Part shown: piece after piece, positions 1 to 8,721 of the stretch
How the letters are laid out: every line of letters starts with the position of its first letter
Numbering within the stretch: position 1 is the stretch's first letter
NCBI GenBank assembly: GCA_015060685.1
Contig: SUXZ01000001.1
Coordinates: 62,001 to 126,000 of the forward strand
DNA from: Mediterranea massiliensis
GTDB lineage: Bacteria > Bacteroidota > Bacteroidia > Bacteroidales > Bacteroidaceae
Length of the DNA: 64,000 nt
Direction: 5' to 3'
The notes under the pieces: model-generated
Databases searched by the model: none
What the model saw: only the letters and a program-made list of their open reading frames with translations
What the model was told of the DNA's origin: nothing
Made by a program: the position numbers and the translations under genes

Positions 1-259
1 GGTAGAAAAGCATGCCTATTTCCTTGTATTGTTTTTCTCCATTCCGTCGGGCAATCAATATTTGAGTACCGATGCTGAAGCCGAACGAGGCCATGAAGAA
101 AATGGTATAGAAGATGGATGCAATGGCCGATGCACCAAGTTCCACTTCGCCTACACGCCCTAAGAATGCGGTGTCGGTCAGCCCGATGAGTTGCTCCATT
201 AGCAAACTTATCAGGATGGGATAGGAGATGCGAAGTATGTCTTTGGTGCGATAGGTCAT
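1..259 (-). CDS. MATE family efflux transporter, N-terminal part (truncated by window edge)
   Basis: Reading the minus strand from an ATG at 259 gives an open frame to the window edge: MTYRTKDILRISYPILISLL, then a segment containing LIGLTDTAFLGRVGEVELGA and later FGFSIGTQILIARRNGE. The early helix ending in a ‘TDTAFLGRVG’-type stretch and the ‘GTQILIAR’ helix are typical of MATE/NorM multidrug exporters, which use a sodium or proton gradient to expel cationic compounds across the inner membrane. Only about 86 residues of an expected ~450 are visible. It lies about 90 bases downstream of yidC on the same strand and could be co-transcribed with it. The substrate cannot be told from this fragment. 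Confidence 0.85.
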   Translation of the reverse strand, partial: MTYRTKDILRISYPILISLLMEQLIGLTDTAFLGRVGEVELGASAIASIFYTIFFMASFGFSIGTQILIARRNGEKQYKEIGMLFY

Positions 260-351
260 ACTAATTATGAATTTTGAATTATGAATATAAATTAATGACG
301 AATTGCGAACAATGTTATCCGCAATCCGTCACTACTTATATAAATACGATT

Positions 352-2211
352 TTATCGTTTGTTCTTCATCTGTTGTTGTTGGCGCATCAGCTCTTCCTGT
401 TGCTTTTGCATAGCCTCCAGGCGTGCGGCAAAACCGGTCTTCTTCATCATCTTTGGATCCTTACGATTGGCCTCCAATTGTGCCAATAGCTTGGCTTCGT
501 TGGTTGTTTTGCGGAAGATGATGGTAGTAAGCACACTAATCAGCGTTGAAAGGAAGTAGTAGTAGTTCAAACCTGATGGATAGTCGTTCAATACGAAGAA
601 GAACATCACCGGCATCAGGTAAGACATCCACTTCATAGCCGCCATTTGTGGGTTGGCACCATTGTCTTGTTGCTTCATCATGTACATGGTGTTCAGGATG
701 TTGGTAGCGGTCATCAGCAAACAGAAGAGACTGATGTGGCTACCCAAGAATGGAATGCTGAAAGGCAAGTTGATGATGGCATCGTATGTGGAGAGGTCAT
801 CTGCCCACAAGAAGCTTTGTTGACGAAGCTCGATGGCACTTGGCAAGAAGAAGAACAAGGCCATTACAACCGGCATCTGAATCAACATTGGCAAGCATCC
901 GCCCATCGGGCTAACCCCGTAAAGGCTATAGAGTTGCATCACCTCTTGTTGCTTCTTCATGGCATCCTCTTGCTTAGGATATTTGGCGTTGATTTCGTCG
1001 ATTTTTGGTTTCAAAACGCGCATCTTGGCCGATGAAAGATAAGTCTTGCGGGTAGTCGGATAGATGACAAGCTTCACGATGACGGTCATCAGGAAGAGCA
1101 CTACACCCATGCTCAATCCCCAGCTGGTGAGCCAATCGAAGAGGTTGATGGTGAAGAACTGGTTGACCCAACGAATCAATGGCCATCCCAAGTATACAAT
1201 GCGTTGCAAATCCCAATCGTTTTCGCGGTCATTGTCAAGGGCGGTCAGTGTCTTGTAGTGGTTGGGGCCGAAGTAGAAATAGATGTTGGTAGGCTCGGCG
1301 CCGGTTGGGTCGAAAGCCGTATTCATCTCGGCCGAGTAGTCCTTGATGTATCCGCTTCCTTGTGCTTCCATCTTCGAAGCCAGCTTAGCCTTGTCCAATC
1401 CGGCATCACAAATCAGTACGGACGAGAAGAATTGGTTTTTGAAAGCTACCCAATTCAAGCGTTCATCGAGTGTCTTTTGTGCATCTTTCATGTTCGAAAG
1501 CTCGTCCACGTCATCATCCATAATCTTATAGGTAAGCTCGGCCAGACGGTTTTCGTAAGTATATCCGCGTTCAATTTGGCGTGCGCGTTGGCTCCACTCA
1601 ATGTCCACGGTGTGGTTGGTGGCGGCCAGTTTATTGCCCATGTTTACGGCTTGGATGGTGAAATCCACCAGGTAAGTGTCGGGGTGCATGGTGTAGCGGA
1701 AGTCGATGTAACTTGCGCTATCTGCAGCCAAACGCATCACCACGCTGCTATCGGTTTGCGCTACGGGTTGGAAATAGTAGTCGTTTGTCTGAATTGTCTC
1801 TTTCAGGTTGTAAAACAAGAAATTCATGTTCACATCCTTGCCGTTGAAGAGTTGTACAGGAGTTTTCTTGTCTTGCTCCATATACTCTTTCAGTACCGAT
1901 GAGTAGATACGTCCACCCTTGGTGCTGATGGTCAGGTCGGCCAAGTTATTGTGTATGGTGATAAGTTCGTCTTTTCCTTGTCTGGCATTGAAGAAGAGGG
2001 CAGTAGAGTCGTTGGCCAATGCTTCGCGTTCGTTTATCAAGGCAGCTTCGGCTTTGGCTTTCAAGTCGGCTTCGCGTTGTTGCACCAGCGCAATCGAGTC
2101 GTTGTATCGTTTCCAAGCCTCTTGTTGTTCTTGTGACGGGCGACTGAAGTAGCTGAATCCTACCAATAAAAGTCCTATCAATATCAGTCCTGTAGTAGTG
2201 TTTTTATCCAT
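352..2211 (-). CDS. yidC: YidC/Oxa1 membrane protein insertase
   Basis: This 619-aa protein inserts and folds inner-membrane proteins, alone or with SecYEG. An N-terminal anchor helix (about residues 5-23) is followed by a large periplasmic domain, as in Gram-negative YidC. The conserved five-helix core starts near residue 355 with ‘[20 protein letters not shown]’. The groove arginine sits in ‘[12 protein letters not shown]’, and the next hallmark is ‘[17 protein letters not shown]’. The C-terminal tail is basic and glutamine-rich, as expected for ribosome contact. In many Bacteroidales pyrG lies upstream of yidC; here the upstream gene is a divergent DUF3078 gene instead. The start codon is the only ATG that gives the anchor helix. 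Confidence 0.97.
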   Translation of the reverse strand: MDKNTTTGLILIGLLLVGFSYFSRPSQEQQEAWKRYNDSIALVQQREADLKAKAEAALINEREALANDSTALFFNARQGKDELITIHNNLADLTISTKGGRIYSSVLKEYMEQDKKTPVQLFNGKDVNMNFLFYNLKETIQTNDYYFQPVAQTDSSVVMRLAADSASYIDFRYTMHPDTYLVDFTIQAVNMGNKLAATNHTVDIEWSQRARQIERGYTYENRLAELTYKIMDDDVDELSNMKDAQKTLDERLNWVAFKNQFFSSVLICDAGLDKAKLASKMEAQGSGYIKDYSAEMNTAFDPTGAEPTNIYFYFGPNHYKTLTALDNDRENDWDLQRIVYLGWPLIRWVNQFFTINLFDWLTSWGLSMGVVLFLMTVIVKLVIYPTTRKTYLSSAKMRVLKPKIDEINAKYPKQEDAMKKQQEVMQLYSLYGVSPMGGCLPMLIQMPVVMALFFFLPSAIELRQQSFLWADDLSTYDAIINLPFSIPFLGSHISLFCLLMTATNILNTMYMMKQQDNGANPQMAAMKWMSYLMPVMFFFVLNDYPSGLNYYYFLSTLISVLTTIIFRKTTNEAKLLAQLEANRKDPKMMKKTGFAARLEAMQKQQEELMRQQQQMKNKR

Positions 2212-2347
2212 TTCTAATTATTTATTGATTTCTTTTTCAAATAGTTTATCTGCTTTTTGCAAAATATCGCGCAAAATTATGAAAAAAAAGAGGGATACTC
2301 TAATAAAATTAGACTATTTTTGCAACTGAAATCAGTTTTTTATCATC

Positions 2348-3742
2348 ATGAAGCATAGAGCACTATTAACATTTGCATTATTTTACCTTTTTTCACTCTC
2401 ATTGTCCGCTCAAACCCGCATGCCGGCCGATACCTTATCGGGCATACTGAAACAACATCTTCTATTGAAACTCGTAGAAGAGGGCGATACGCATAAGATG
2501 GATACCGTATCCATACTTTACCAGCGTCACATTGGCGAACTTGAATATCTGAATCATCCCGATGCGCCCTACCGTTATCTGCCCATCAACCCCGATTACT
2601 ATCGCATGTTTGTGCCGTTTACCTATTTCAACTCTCCCGTTCGTCGTTTCTCTACCATCCATCACAAACCGATGGTGGCACCGAAGAAATGTCTGAATAC
2701 CCCTACCATTAAGTTCGATGAGTGGGCGTTGAAGTCGAAAGAGCGTGCCAACGAGGCGGTGGATAGAGCCTTGATGAGTGCATACATTGCTCATCCTCAA
2801 AAGATTGTTCGTTTCGAGGACGATTATATGGGCATTGCCTACGAAGATAATTTGGAAAAAGAGGCAACCTCCAAGCCAACCGTAGCCCAACTATATGGTA
2901 AAGAGAGCGATGTTACTTTGAACGAAGATGCACAAATCGAAATCAAGAAGCCCAATTGGTGGACGTTCGGTGGCGATGTTTCGTTGAAATTAACACAAAA
3001 CTATATTTCCGACAACTGGTATAAGGGAGGCGAAAGCAACGTGACTACCCTTGCATCATTCAAGTTCTTTGCCAATTATAACGACAAGGAAAAGGTGCAA
3101 TGGGAAAGCTTTGTCGAAGGTAAACTCGGGTTTGCATCCGTTCCTTCCGACACCGTTCATACCTATTTGGTGAATACCGACCAATTGCGTCTTTATAGTA
3201 AATTAGGTGTACAGGCCGCTAAGAATTGGTACTATACCGTGTCAACCGAAATCAAGACTCAGTTCATGCATGGATACAAGTCGAATAGCGATAAACTGGT
3301 ATCTGCTTTCTTGGCCCCAGCCTATTGGATATCCAGCATCGGTATGGATTATAAGTTGAATAAGAAGAATTTTAATTTCTCTGTTGTGTTGGCACCTCTT
3401 TCACACTCAATGACTTATGTGGGTAGTAAAGATGTGGACGAAACCAAATACGGCATAGAGAAAGGCAAACGGGTGGTACATAGCTTCGGTTCGCAAATCA
3501 AGCCGAAGTTCACTTGGAAAATGTTTAATAACATCACTTGGGAATCGTCGCTCGATTTCTATACCAGCTATGAATTTGTTCGTACAGAATGGGAAAATTC
3601 CTTTAATTTCAAGGTTAGCAAATACCTCTCTACAGAGATATATGTACATGCGCGCTTCGACGATAGTGCGAAGCCGAAAACCGGCGATAGCTACTTCCAA
3701 CTGAAAGAGTTGCTTAGCTTTGGTTTAAGCTACTCGTTGTAA
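2348..3742 (+). CDS. DUF3078 domain-containing protein, probably outer-membrane associated
   Basis: This 464-aa protein has a clear signal peptide (residues 1-21, ending SLSLSAQ). Its C-terminal half, from about residue 205 (‘NWWTFGGDVSLKLTQNYISD’), is rich in alternating aromatic and polar strands such as ‘WESFVEGKLGFASV’ and ‘FYTSYEFVRTEWENS’ and ends in an aromatic strand, which suggests an outer-membrane beta barrel. The ‘NWYKGGES’ stretch matches what I remember of DUF3078, a Bacteroidota family of unknown function. It is divergent from yidC across 136 bases. A TATTTTTG box at 2315-2322 is a plausible -7 element, although no good -33 was seen. A terminator follows at 3795-3830. Confidence 0.8.
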   Translation: MKHRALLTFALFYLFSLSLSAQTRMPADTLSGILKQHLLLKLVEEGDTHKMDTVSILYQRHIGELEYLNHPDAPYRYLPINPDYYRMFVPFTYFNSPVRRFSTIHHKPMVAPKKCLNTPTIKFDEWALKSKERANEAVDRALMSAYIAHPQKIVRFEDDYMGIAYEDNLEKEATSKPTVAQLYGKESDVTLNEDAQIEIKKPNWWTFGGDVSLKLTQNYISDNWYKGGESNVTTLASFKFFANYNDKEKVQWESFVEGKLGFASVPSDTVHTYLVNTDQLRLYSKLGVQAAKNWYYTVSTEIKTQFMHGYKSNSDKLVSAFLAPAYWISSIGMDYKLNKKNFNFSVVLAPLSHSMTYVGSKDVDETKYGIEKGKRVVHSFGSQIKPKFTWKMFNNITWESSLDFYTSYEFVRTEWENSFNFKVSKYLSTEIYVHARFDDSAKPKTGDSYFQLKELLSFGLSYSL

Positions 3743-3794
3743 TTTCTCTTAAGGGGAAATCTATTTAGCGTTAACACTAACAATTTTTATACGG

Positions 3795-3830
3795 GTGCCG
3801 ATGTCGAAGGATGTCGGCACTCTTTTTTTT
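3795..3830 (+). terminator. Rho-independent terminator after the DUF3078 gene
   Basis: A stem of GTGCCGA pairing with TCGGCAC around a 12-base loop is followed directly by TCTTTTTTTT. It lies 53 bases after the stop codon of the DUF3078 gene. Confidence 0.8.
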
Positions 3831-3854
3831 GGGGGGGAGGAAATGTAAGGACAT

Positions 3855-3917
3855 AAAAAAAGGGATACCGCCGTATCCCAACCTTTTATTAACCTTAAAT
3901 CTAATACTATGAAAAAC
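3855..3917 (-). ncRNA. Candidate small RNA between the DUF3078 gene and uvrB
   Basis: The minus strand carries a complete small transcription unit with no gene in it. A promoter (TTG at 3953-3951, 19-base spacer, TATCTTTG at 3931-3924) would start RNA near 3917. The RNA ends in a strong hairpin, GGGATAC / GTATCCC with a 4-base loop, followed by seven U residues (3861-3855), giving about 63 nt. The 5' part contains ATAGTATTAGATTTAAGG, which I recall as a recurrent intergenic sequence in Bacteroides; it could belong to a known family such as Bacteroidales-1 or a paralogous sRNA family, but I cannot check this. Alternatively the hairpin is the uvrB terminator, since uvrB ends at 4030 and would read through the same site. 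Confidence 0.5.
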
Positions 3918-3923
3918 ACGTTG

Positions 3924-3953
3924 CAAAGATACGGCTTTCTTCGAAACGTGCAA
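3924..3953 (-). promoter_or_regulatory. Bacteroidota-type promoter for the candidate small RNA
   Basis: On the minus strand, TTG and TATCTTTG are separated by 19 bases, matching the TTTG-N19-21-TAnnTTTG form used by the primary sigma factor of this phylum. It points away from uvrB's coding region and into the hairpin at 3862-3879. Confidence 0.6.
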
Positions 3954-4029
3954 TAGATTAGGACGACAAAATGTGTATTTATAACACTTATTAATACTTT
4001 TCGCGCTAAAATCAAGGGTTTTTAAGAAA

Positions 4030-6075
4030 TTACGCCTGTTTTTCCTTCAAAAGTTCTTCCAATCGAAGTACCTCGTCACGATATTGTGCCGCTTCGATAA
4101 AATCAAGTTTCTTGGCCGCCTCTTGCATCAGCTTGCGTGTACGGGCAATACTTTTTTCAAGCTGCTCGCGCGTCATCAGTTTGACGATAGGATCGGCGGC
4201 AACGAATACTTGTCCCTCTTGTTCGGTATATGGACGTGGGGCAGACGACTTGTCGGTAGTAGGCGCAAAAGCCTCCGTGCCGGCAAATACGTTGAGGTTC
4301 TTGCCTTTTTTGATTTGTTGGGGTGTGATGCCGTTTTCTTGGTTATAGCGCAATTGCTTTTCGCGTCGGCGATTGGTTTCGTCGATGGTTTGTTGCATGC
4401 TGTCCGTCACTTTGTCGGCATACATGATAACCATGCCATTAACATTTCGTGCCGCACGGCCGGCGGTTTGCGTCAATGAGCGATGTGAGCGTAAGAAACC
4501 CTCCTTGTCGGCATCAAGTATAGCCACTAACGACACTTCGGGCAAGTCGAGCCCTTCGCGCAACAGGTTTACACCCACCAATACATCGTAAAGCCCTTCG
4601 CGCAAATCGCTCATAATCTTCACCCGCTCAAGTGTATCCACATCGCTATGGATATAGTTGCAACGCACATCATTGTTCAGCAGGTATTCGCTCAGCTCTT
4701 CGGCCATGCGCTTGGTCAGTGTAGTAACCAATGTCCGCTCGTCGCGTTCGATGCGTTGTTGTATCTCTTCCATCAAGTCGTCTATCTGATTATGGCTTGG
4801 ACGCACTTGAATGATGGGGTCGAGCAGGCCTGTCGGACGAATCACTTGCTCCACTACAATGCCTTCCGACTTGGCAAGTTCATAATCGGCGGGGGTAGCA
4901 CTGACGTAGATTACTTCGGGGGTGAGGGCTTCGAACTCGTCGAATGTCAACGGGCGGTTGTCCATGGCGGCCGGCAAACGGAAACCATACTCAACCAGGT
5001 TAACCTTGCGTGCCCTATCGCCACCATACATCGCACGAATTTGCGGCACGCTGACGTGACTCTCGTCTATCACTAACAGGTAATCGTCGGGGAAGAAATC
5101 GAGCAAGCAATAGGGGCGCGTACCCGGCTCACGGCCATCAAAATAGCGCGAATAGTTCTCTATTCCCGAGCAATGACCCAATTCGCGCAACATTTCCATG
5201 TCGTAAGTCACTCGTTCGTGCAAGCGTTTGGCTTCGAACGGGCGGCCTTGCTCTTCAAACCATTGCACCTGTTTCTGCAAGTCATCCTCTATCTGATGAA
5301 TGGCTCGAAGGGTAGTATCCTTGGTGGTCATGAAGAGATTTGCCGGATAAATCTTATATTCGTCGAAGGTGGCCAGCACCACTCCCGATATGGGGTCAAC
5401 CTCTTCGATGCTATCCAACTCGTCGTCCCAAAAGCATAGGCGCAACAAGTTGTCGCTATAGGCAAGGTAAATGTCTATCGTATCGCCTTTTACACGGAAG
5501 TTTCCCCGATTCAGTTCAAGGTCGTTGCGTACGTAAAGGCTATCCACCAAATTGCGTAGCAATACGTTGCGGCTATACGACTTTCCCCGTTGCACTTCGA
5601 TGACATTCTGATAAAACTCAGCCGGATTACCCATGCCGTAGATACATGATACGGATGAAACGACAATTACATCGTTACGTCCTGATAGAAGCGATGAGGT
5701 GGCGGCCAGCCGTAGCTTGTCTATCTCGTCGTTAATGGCCAAATCCTTCTCTATATAAGTATCGGTCGAAGGCAAGTAGGCTTCTGGCTGGTAGTAGTCG
5801 TAGTAGGATACATAATATTCCACCGCATTGTTAGGGAAGAAACTCTTGAACTCGCTATACAACTGGGCGGCCAACGTCTTGTTATGACTTAACACCAAAG
5901 TAGGTTTGTTAAGGTTGGCAATGACATTGGCTATCGTAAATGTTTTTCCCGAGCCTGTCACGCCCAATAACGTCTGTGCCGGCACACCATGGCGGATGCC
6001 CTCGGTGAGCTGGGCGATGGCTTCGGGTTGGTCGCCCGTAGGCTTGTATGAAGCAGTCAGTTCAAATTTATTCAT
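4030..6075 (-). CDS. uvrB: UvrABC excinuclease subunit B
   Basis: UvrB (681 aa from the chosen start) receives damaged DNA from UvrA, verifies the lesion with a limited helicase activity and recruits UvrC. The N-terminus has ‘YKPTGDQPEAIAQL’ and the Walker A motif GVTGSGKT. Further on are the aromatic beta-hairpin region (‘YYVSYYDYYQPEAYLP’), the DESH box (‘VIDESHVSVPQIRAM’) and helicase motif VI (‘QTAGRAARN’). The protein ends in a UVR coiled coil that binds UvrC (‘LDFIEAAQYRDEVLRLEELL’). The frame stays open to 6138, but the ATG at 6075 (MNKFELTASYKPTG) gives the family's normal N-terminus. uvrA lies about 4.5 kb away in the other orientation. Confidence 0.97.
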   Translation of the reverse strand: MNKFELTASYKPTGDQPEAIAQLTEGIRHGVPAQTLLGVTGSGKTFTIANVIANLNKPTLVLSHNKTLAAQLYSEFKSFFPNNAVEYYVSYYDYYQPEAYLPSTDTYIEKDLAINDEIDKLRLAATSSLLSGRNDVIVVSSVSCIYGMGNPAEFYQNVIEVQRGKSYSRNVLLRNLVDSLYVRNDLELNRGNFRVKGDTIDIYLAYSDNLLRLCFWDDELDSIEEVDPISGVVLATFDEYKIYPANLFMTTKDTTLRAIHQIEDDLQKQVQWFEEQGRPFEAKRLHERVTYDMEMLRELGHCSGIENYSRYFDGREPGTRPYCLLDFFPDDYLLVIDESHVSVPQIRAMYGGDRARKVNLVEYGFRLPAAMDNRPLTFDEFEALTPEVIYVSATPADYELAKSEGIVVEQVIRPTGLLDPIIQVRPSHNQIDDLMEEIQQRIERDERTLVTTLTKRMAEELSEYLLNNDVRCNYIHSDVDTLERVKIMSDLREGLYDVLVGVNLLREGLDLPEVSLVAILDADKEGFLRSHRSLTQTAGRAARNVNGMVIMYADKVTDSMQQTIDETNRRREKQLRYNQENGITPQQIKKGKNLNVFAGTEAFAPTTDKSSAPRPYTEQEGQVFVAADPIVKLMTREQLEKSIARTRKLMQEAAKKLDFIEAAQYRDEVLRLEELLKEKQA

Positions 6076-6227
6076 AATCCTTGCTAAAACCCGACAATAT
6101 TCGGTAAATTCTTCGAGATATACAAATTTATTGTGCATTTTGATTGTTTTCTCCGTGCATAATATGCTTCAACACCTTTCGCTTACCATTTTAATAGCAA
6201 GTTTTTGAATTTTTAAGGCTTGTATGG

Positions 6228-6258
6228 TTGCTTAATTCGTTACGAACCTCTATCTTTG
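6228..6258 (+). promoter_or_regulatory. Promoter for the bamD-rpoZ-DUF4293 operon
   Basis: TTG at 6228-6230 and TATCTTTG at 6251-6258 are 20 bases apart, an excellent Bacteroidota promoter 22 bases upstream of the bamD start codon. Confidence 0.75.
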
Positions 6259-6280
6259 CACGATATTTTAAGAATAGGTA

Positions 6281-7108
6281 ATGAAAAAGATATTTTTAAC
6301 AACACTAACGACACTCTTGGCGGTGGTTATGCTAACCTCGTGTGGTGAGTATAACAAGTTGCTAAAAAGCACGGATTACGAATATAAATACGAGGCGGCC
6401 AAAGTATATTTTGCTGATGGTAAATATACCAAGGCATCGACCTTGCTGATGGAATTGATTACCATCTTGAAGGGTACGGTAAAAGCCGAAGAGGCACTCT
6501 ATATGTTGGGAATGAGTTATTATAACATGGGCGATTTCCAAGGTGCCGCACAGGTGTTCATGCAATACATCAACGTTTATCCCCGTGGCATCTATGCCGA
6601 ATTATCCCGTTTCCACACCGGCAAGGCACTTTATATGGATACTCCCGAGCCACGATTGGATCAGTCGGGCACATACGAAGCCATCCAACAATTGCAATTG
6701 TTCTTGGAGTACTTCCCGCAAAGTTCGCGTAAGGAAGAGGCTCAAAACATGATTTTCAGGTTGCAAGACAAGCTGGTGCAAAAAGAGTATATCAATGCCA
6801 AACTCTACTTTGACTTGGGTAACTACCTGGGCAACAACTACGAATCGTGTATCATCACCGCTCAAAATGCGTTGAAGGATTATCCATACACCGAGTTGCG
6901 CGAAGAGTTGTCTTTCCTTGTTTTGCATGCCAAGTACGAGATGGCACGCAATAGTGTGTTGGAAAAGCAAGCCGAGCGCTATCGTTCTGCGGTTGACGAA
7001 TATTACGCTTTCCTGAACGAGTTTCCCGATAGCAAACACTTGAAAGAGGCCGAGAAGTTCTTTGCAAACTCGCAAAAAGCCTTGGAAGACCTCCCCGAAG
7101 AAGAATAA
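6281..7108 (+). CDS. bamD: BamD outer-membrane protein assembly lipoprotein
   Basis: This 275-aa lipoprotein is the essential TPR subunit of the BAM complex, which folds beta-barrel proteins into the outer membrane. The signal sequence ends at a lipobox (VVMLTSC, Cys21). Helical repeats follow with spacing typical of YfiO/BamD: ‘YEAAKVYFADGKYTKAS’, ‘EALYMLGMSYYNMGDFQGAA’ and a C-terminal ‘AVDEYYAFLNEFPDSKHLKE’. Length is close to the family norm. It is first in a three-gene operon with rpoZ (30-base gap) and a DUF4293 gene. Confidence 0.95.
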   Translation: MKKIFLTTLTTLLAVVMLTSCGEYNKLLKSTDYEYKYEAAKVYFADGKYTKASTLLMELITILKGTVKAEEALYMLGMSYYNMGDFQGAAQVFMQYINVYPRGIYAELSRFHTGKALYMDTPEPRLDQSGTYEAIQQLQLFLEYFPQSSRKEEAQNMIFRLQDKLVQKEYINAKLYFDLGNYLGNNYESCIITAQNALKDYPYTELREELSFLVLHAKYEMARNSVLEKQAERYRSAVDEYYAFLNEFPDSKHLKEAEKFFANSQKALEDLPEEE

Positions 7109-7138
7109 AAGTCTAATTAATTAATTAATATTTAATTC

Positions 7139-7471
7139 ATGGATTATAGAAAAACAAATGCTCCTAACACTACGGTAACCCGTGATATGATGGAGTTGTG
7201 CGAAGACACAGGTAACGTGTATGAAACCGTTTCAATCATTGCTAAGCGTGCCAACCAAATAGGCGTGGAAATCAAAAGTGATTTGTCTAAGAAATTGGCC
7301 GAGTTTGCTTCGTACACCGATAACCTGGAAGAGGTTTTTGAAAACAGAGAGCAAATCGAGATTTCCCGTTACTACGAGAAGTTGCCTAAGGCTACATTGA
7401 TTGCTACACAAGAGTATAAAGAGGGAAAGGTTTACTACCGCAATCCTTCCAAGGAAAAAGATAAATTGTAA
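7139..7471 (+). CDS. rpoZ: RNA polymerase omega subunit, Bacteroidota Rpb6-like type
   Basis: This 110-aa protein resembles the extended omega subunit of Bacteroidetes. Omega wraps the C-terminal tail of beta-prime and supports polymerase assembly. The core is ‘GNVYETVSIIAKRANQIG’, equivalent to the conserved ‘N+FELVLVAAKRARQL’ helix of omega/Rpb6, where the RA(N/R)Q stretch contacts beta-prime. An acidic linker and a tail ending in EKDKL follow. It sits between bamD and a DUF4293 gene (6-base gap), an arrangement I recall as conserved in the order. Confidence 0.9.
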   Translation: MDYRKTNAPNTTVTRDMMELCEDTGNVYETVSIIAKRANQIGVEIKSDLSKKLAEFASYTDNLEEVFENREQIEISRYYEKLPKATLIATQEYKEGKVYYRNPSKEKDKL

Positions 7472-7477
7472 TAAGCG

Positions 7478-7933
7478 ATGATACAACGAATTCAATCGGT
7501 ATATCTTCTGCTGATAACCATCTTGTTGGTAGTTGCCATGTGCTTGCCCATCGGTCAGTTTATCGAGGCCGATAACCTGACATCGCACGTATTCAAGCCA
7601 TTGGGCGTAACGTTGGCTACCGGCGAGACACAATCAACATGGGGATTGTTTGGTATCTTGTTGTTGTCGGCCATTATCAACTTCTGCACCATCTTCTTGT
7701 ACAATAACAGAATGTTGCAAGTGCGCATGACCATCTTCAGCGGATTGCTGCTGATAGGTTATTACATCACCTTAGGCTTCTTCTGGTATGTATTGAAGAA
7801 CGAGTTGCAGACATCCTTCCAATTGGGATGGGCCATGTGTTTGCCGTTGATATGCATCATCCTCGATTATTTGGCCTTCCGCGCCATCTATCGCGATGAG
7901 GTAATGGTACGCGCCGCCGATCGTTTGCGATAA
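7478..7933 (+). CDS. DUF4293 family integral membrane protein
   Basis: This 151-aa protein has four predicted membrane helices, at about residues 5-25 (‘SVYLLLITILLVVAMCLPIG’), 50-72, 80-101 and 110-132. It begins MIQRIQSVYLL, the usual opening of DUF4293, a Bacteroidota family without an assigned function. The ‘MIQRIQ(S/T)’ amphipathic start followed directly by a helix is typical. It is the last gene of the bamD operon and is followed by a hairpin terminator at 7961-7995. Nothing in the sequence indicates catalysis. Confidence 0.85.
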   Translation: MIQRIQSVYLLLITILLVVAMCLPIGQFIEADNLTSHVFKPLGVTLATGETQSTWGLFGILLLSAIINFCTIFLYNNRMLQVRMTIFSGLLLIGYYITLGFFWYVLKNELQTSFQLGWAMCLPLICIILDYLAFRAIYRDEVMVRAADRLR

Positions 7934-7960
7934 GCAAGAGTTATACCTTATATAATAAGA

Positions 7961-7995
7961 AAGCAGGCATGATTCGTTTCGTGCCTGCTTTTTAT
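7961..7995 (+). terminator. Terminator of the bamD operon
   Basis: AAGCAGGCA pairs with TGCCTGCTT around a 12-base loop, followed by TTTATTT. It lies 28 bases past the DUF4293 stop and could also act on the opposite strand for the barrel gene ending at 8037. Confidence 0.75.
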
Positions 7996-8002
7996 TTAGT
8001 GA

Positions 8003-8036
8003 GTTAGTGGGTTAGTGTGATAGTGAGTTAGTGGGT
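8003..8036. repeat. Short GTTAGTGGG/GTGAGTTAG direct repeats
   Basis: The stretch between the bamD operon terminator and the barrel gene's stop is built of reiterated GAGTTAGTGGGTTAGTG units. The same word family, reversed, fills 19958-20012, and related GATTAGTGAT/GATTAACGAT words occur at 16343-16398. Confidence 0.6.
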
Positions 8037-8720
8037 TTACTTCGTGATGTCGAACAGATAACCCAATTTGATAGCTATGGCGGTGTGAGCCGAGCGCCCG
8101 AAGTAATCCTTCTTGGTGTTGCCGAAGAAGTCGGACAAGGCATAATAGTATCTGCCTTCAAGGATAAAGTTGCCTGCCTTGGTGCGCAATTCCAATCCTG
8201 CGCCACCGGCAATACCATAATCGAACTTGTTTTTCACCTTCAAGTCGTGTTGCTCGGTTACACCACCGCTCACCAAGCCCCAATTATCGCTACGTGTGCT
8301 GCTATCGCCAAGGAAGAAACCAATTTGTGGGCCGGCGTGGATAAAGAATTGCAAGCCACGAGGTTCCTTGCCGAAGGCTATGTGTGCCAGGAAGGGAATC
8401 TCCACATAGTTCATGGTGCGTGTATAGGCCAGGTCGGGGAAGTCTTCGTAAAACTCGTCCCATCCATGTTGCGAGAAGTTTACCTCCAATTGCGCACCGC
8501 AAATCATGCTGAAATACTTTTCGGAGATGTATCGTGCCGTAAAACCTCCCGTCATGCCCATCAATGATTTCTGCTTGACGGTTGGCGAGAAGCTGGTTTT
8601 GTTTATGTTCACACCTCCGTTAAAGCCAATGGCGAAGTTGTTGCGCAATTCACCCAGCTGAGCATGCGTATAAGAGGCGCTCAACAAGCACACGAGTAAA
8701 ATGAGTAGTCTGTTCTTCAT
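8037..8720 (-). CDS. Outer-membrane beta-barrel protein, PorT/OMP_b-brl_2-like
   Basis: A 227-aa secreted protein with signal peptide MKNRLLILLVCLLSASYTHA. The mature part alternates short amphipathic strands (‘FTARYISEKYFSMICGAQLE’, ‘FILEGRYYYALSDFF’) and ends in ‘AIAIKLGYLFDI’, the C-terminal strand pattern of 8-stranded porin-family barrels. The domain resembles PF13568, to which PorT belongs; no other type IX secretion gene is visible here, so a PorT role is not claimed. The frame opens upstream at a TTG, but the ATG at 8720 gives a cleaner signal peptide and starts one base after the stop of the upstream LysM gene. The two form an operon. Confidence 0.8.
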   Translation of the reverse strand: MKNRLLILLVCLLSASYTHAQLGELRNNFAIGFNGGVNINKTSFSPTVKQKSLMGMTGGFTARYISEKYFSMICGAQLEVNFSQHGWDEFYEDFPDLAYTRTMNYVEIPFLAHIAFGKEPRGLQFFIHAGPQIGFFLGDSSTRSDNWGLVSGGVTEQHDLKVKNKFDYGIAGGAGLELRTKAGNFILEGRYYYALSDFFGNTKKDYFGRSAHTAIAIKLGYLFDITK

Positions 8721-8721
8721 C

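Noticed and set aside
3909..3956. 15-codon leader-peptide-like frame (MKNTLQRYGFLRNVQ) on the plus strand
   Set aside because: It is antisense to the better-supported promoter and terminator of the candidate small RNA, and no gene follows it on the plus strand.
8037..8720. Assignment as PorT with a type IX secretion role
   Set aside because: Only the general barrel family is visible; no other type IX secretion genes or C-terminal sorting domains were seen in the window.
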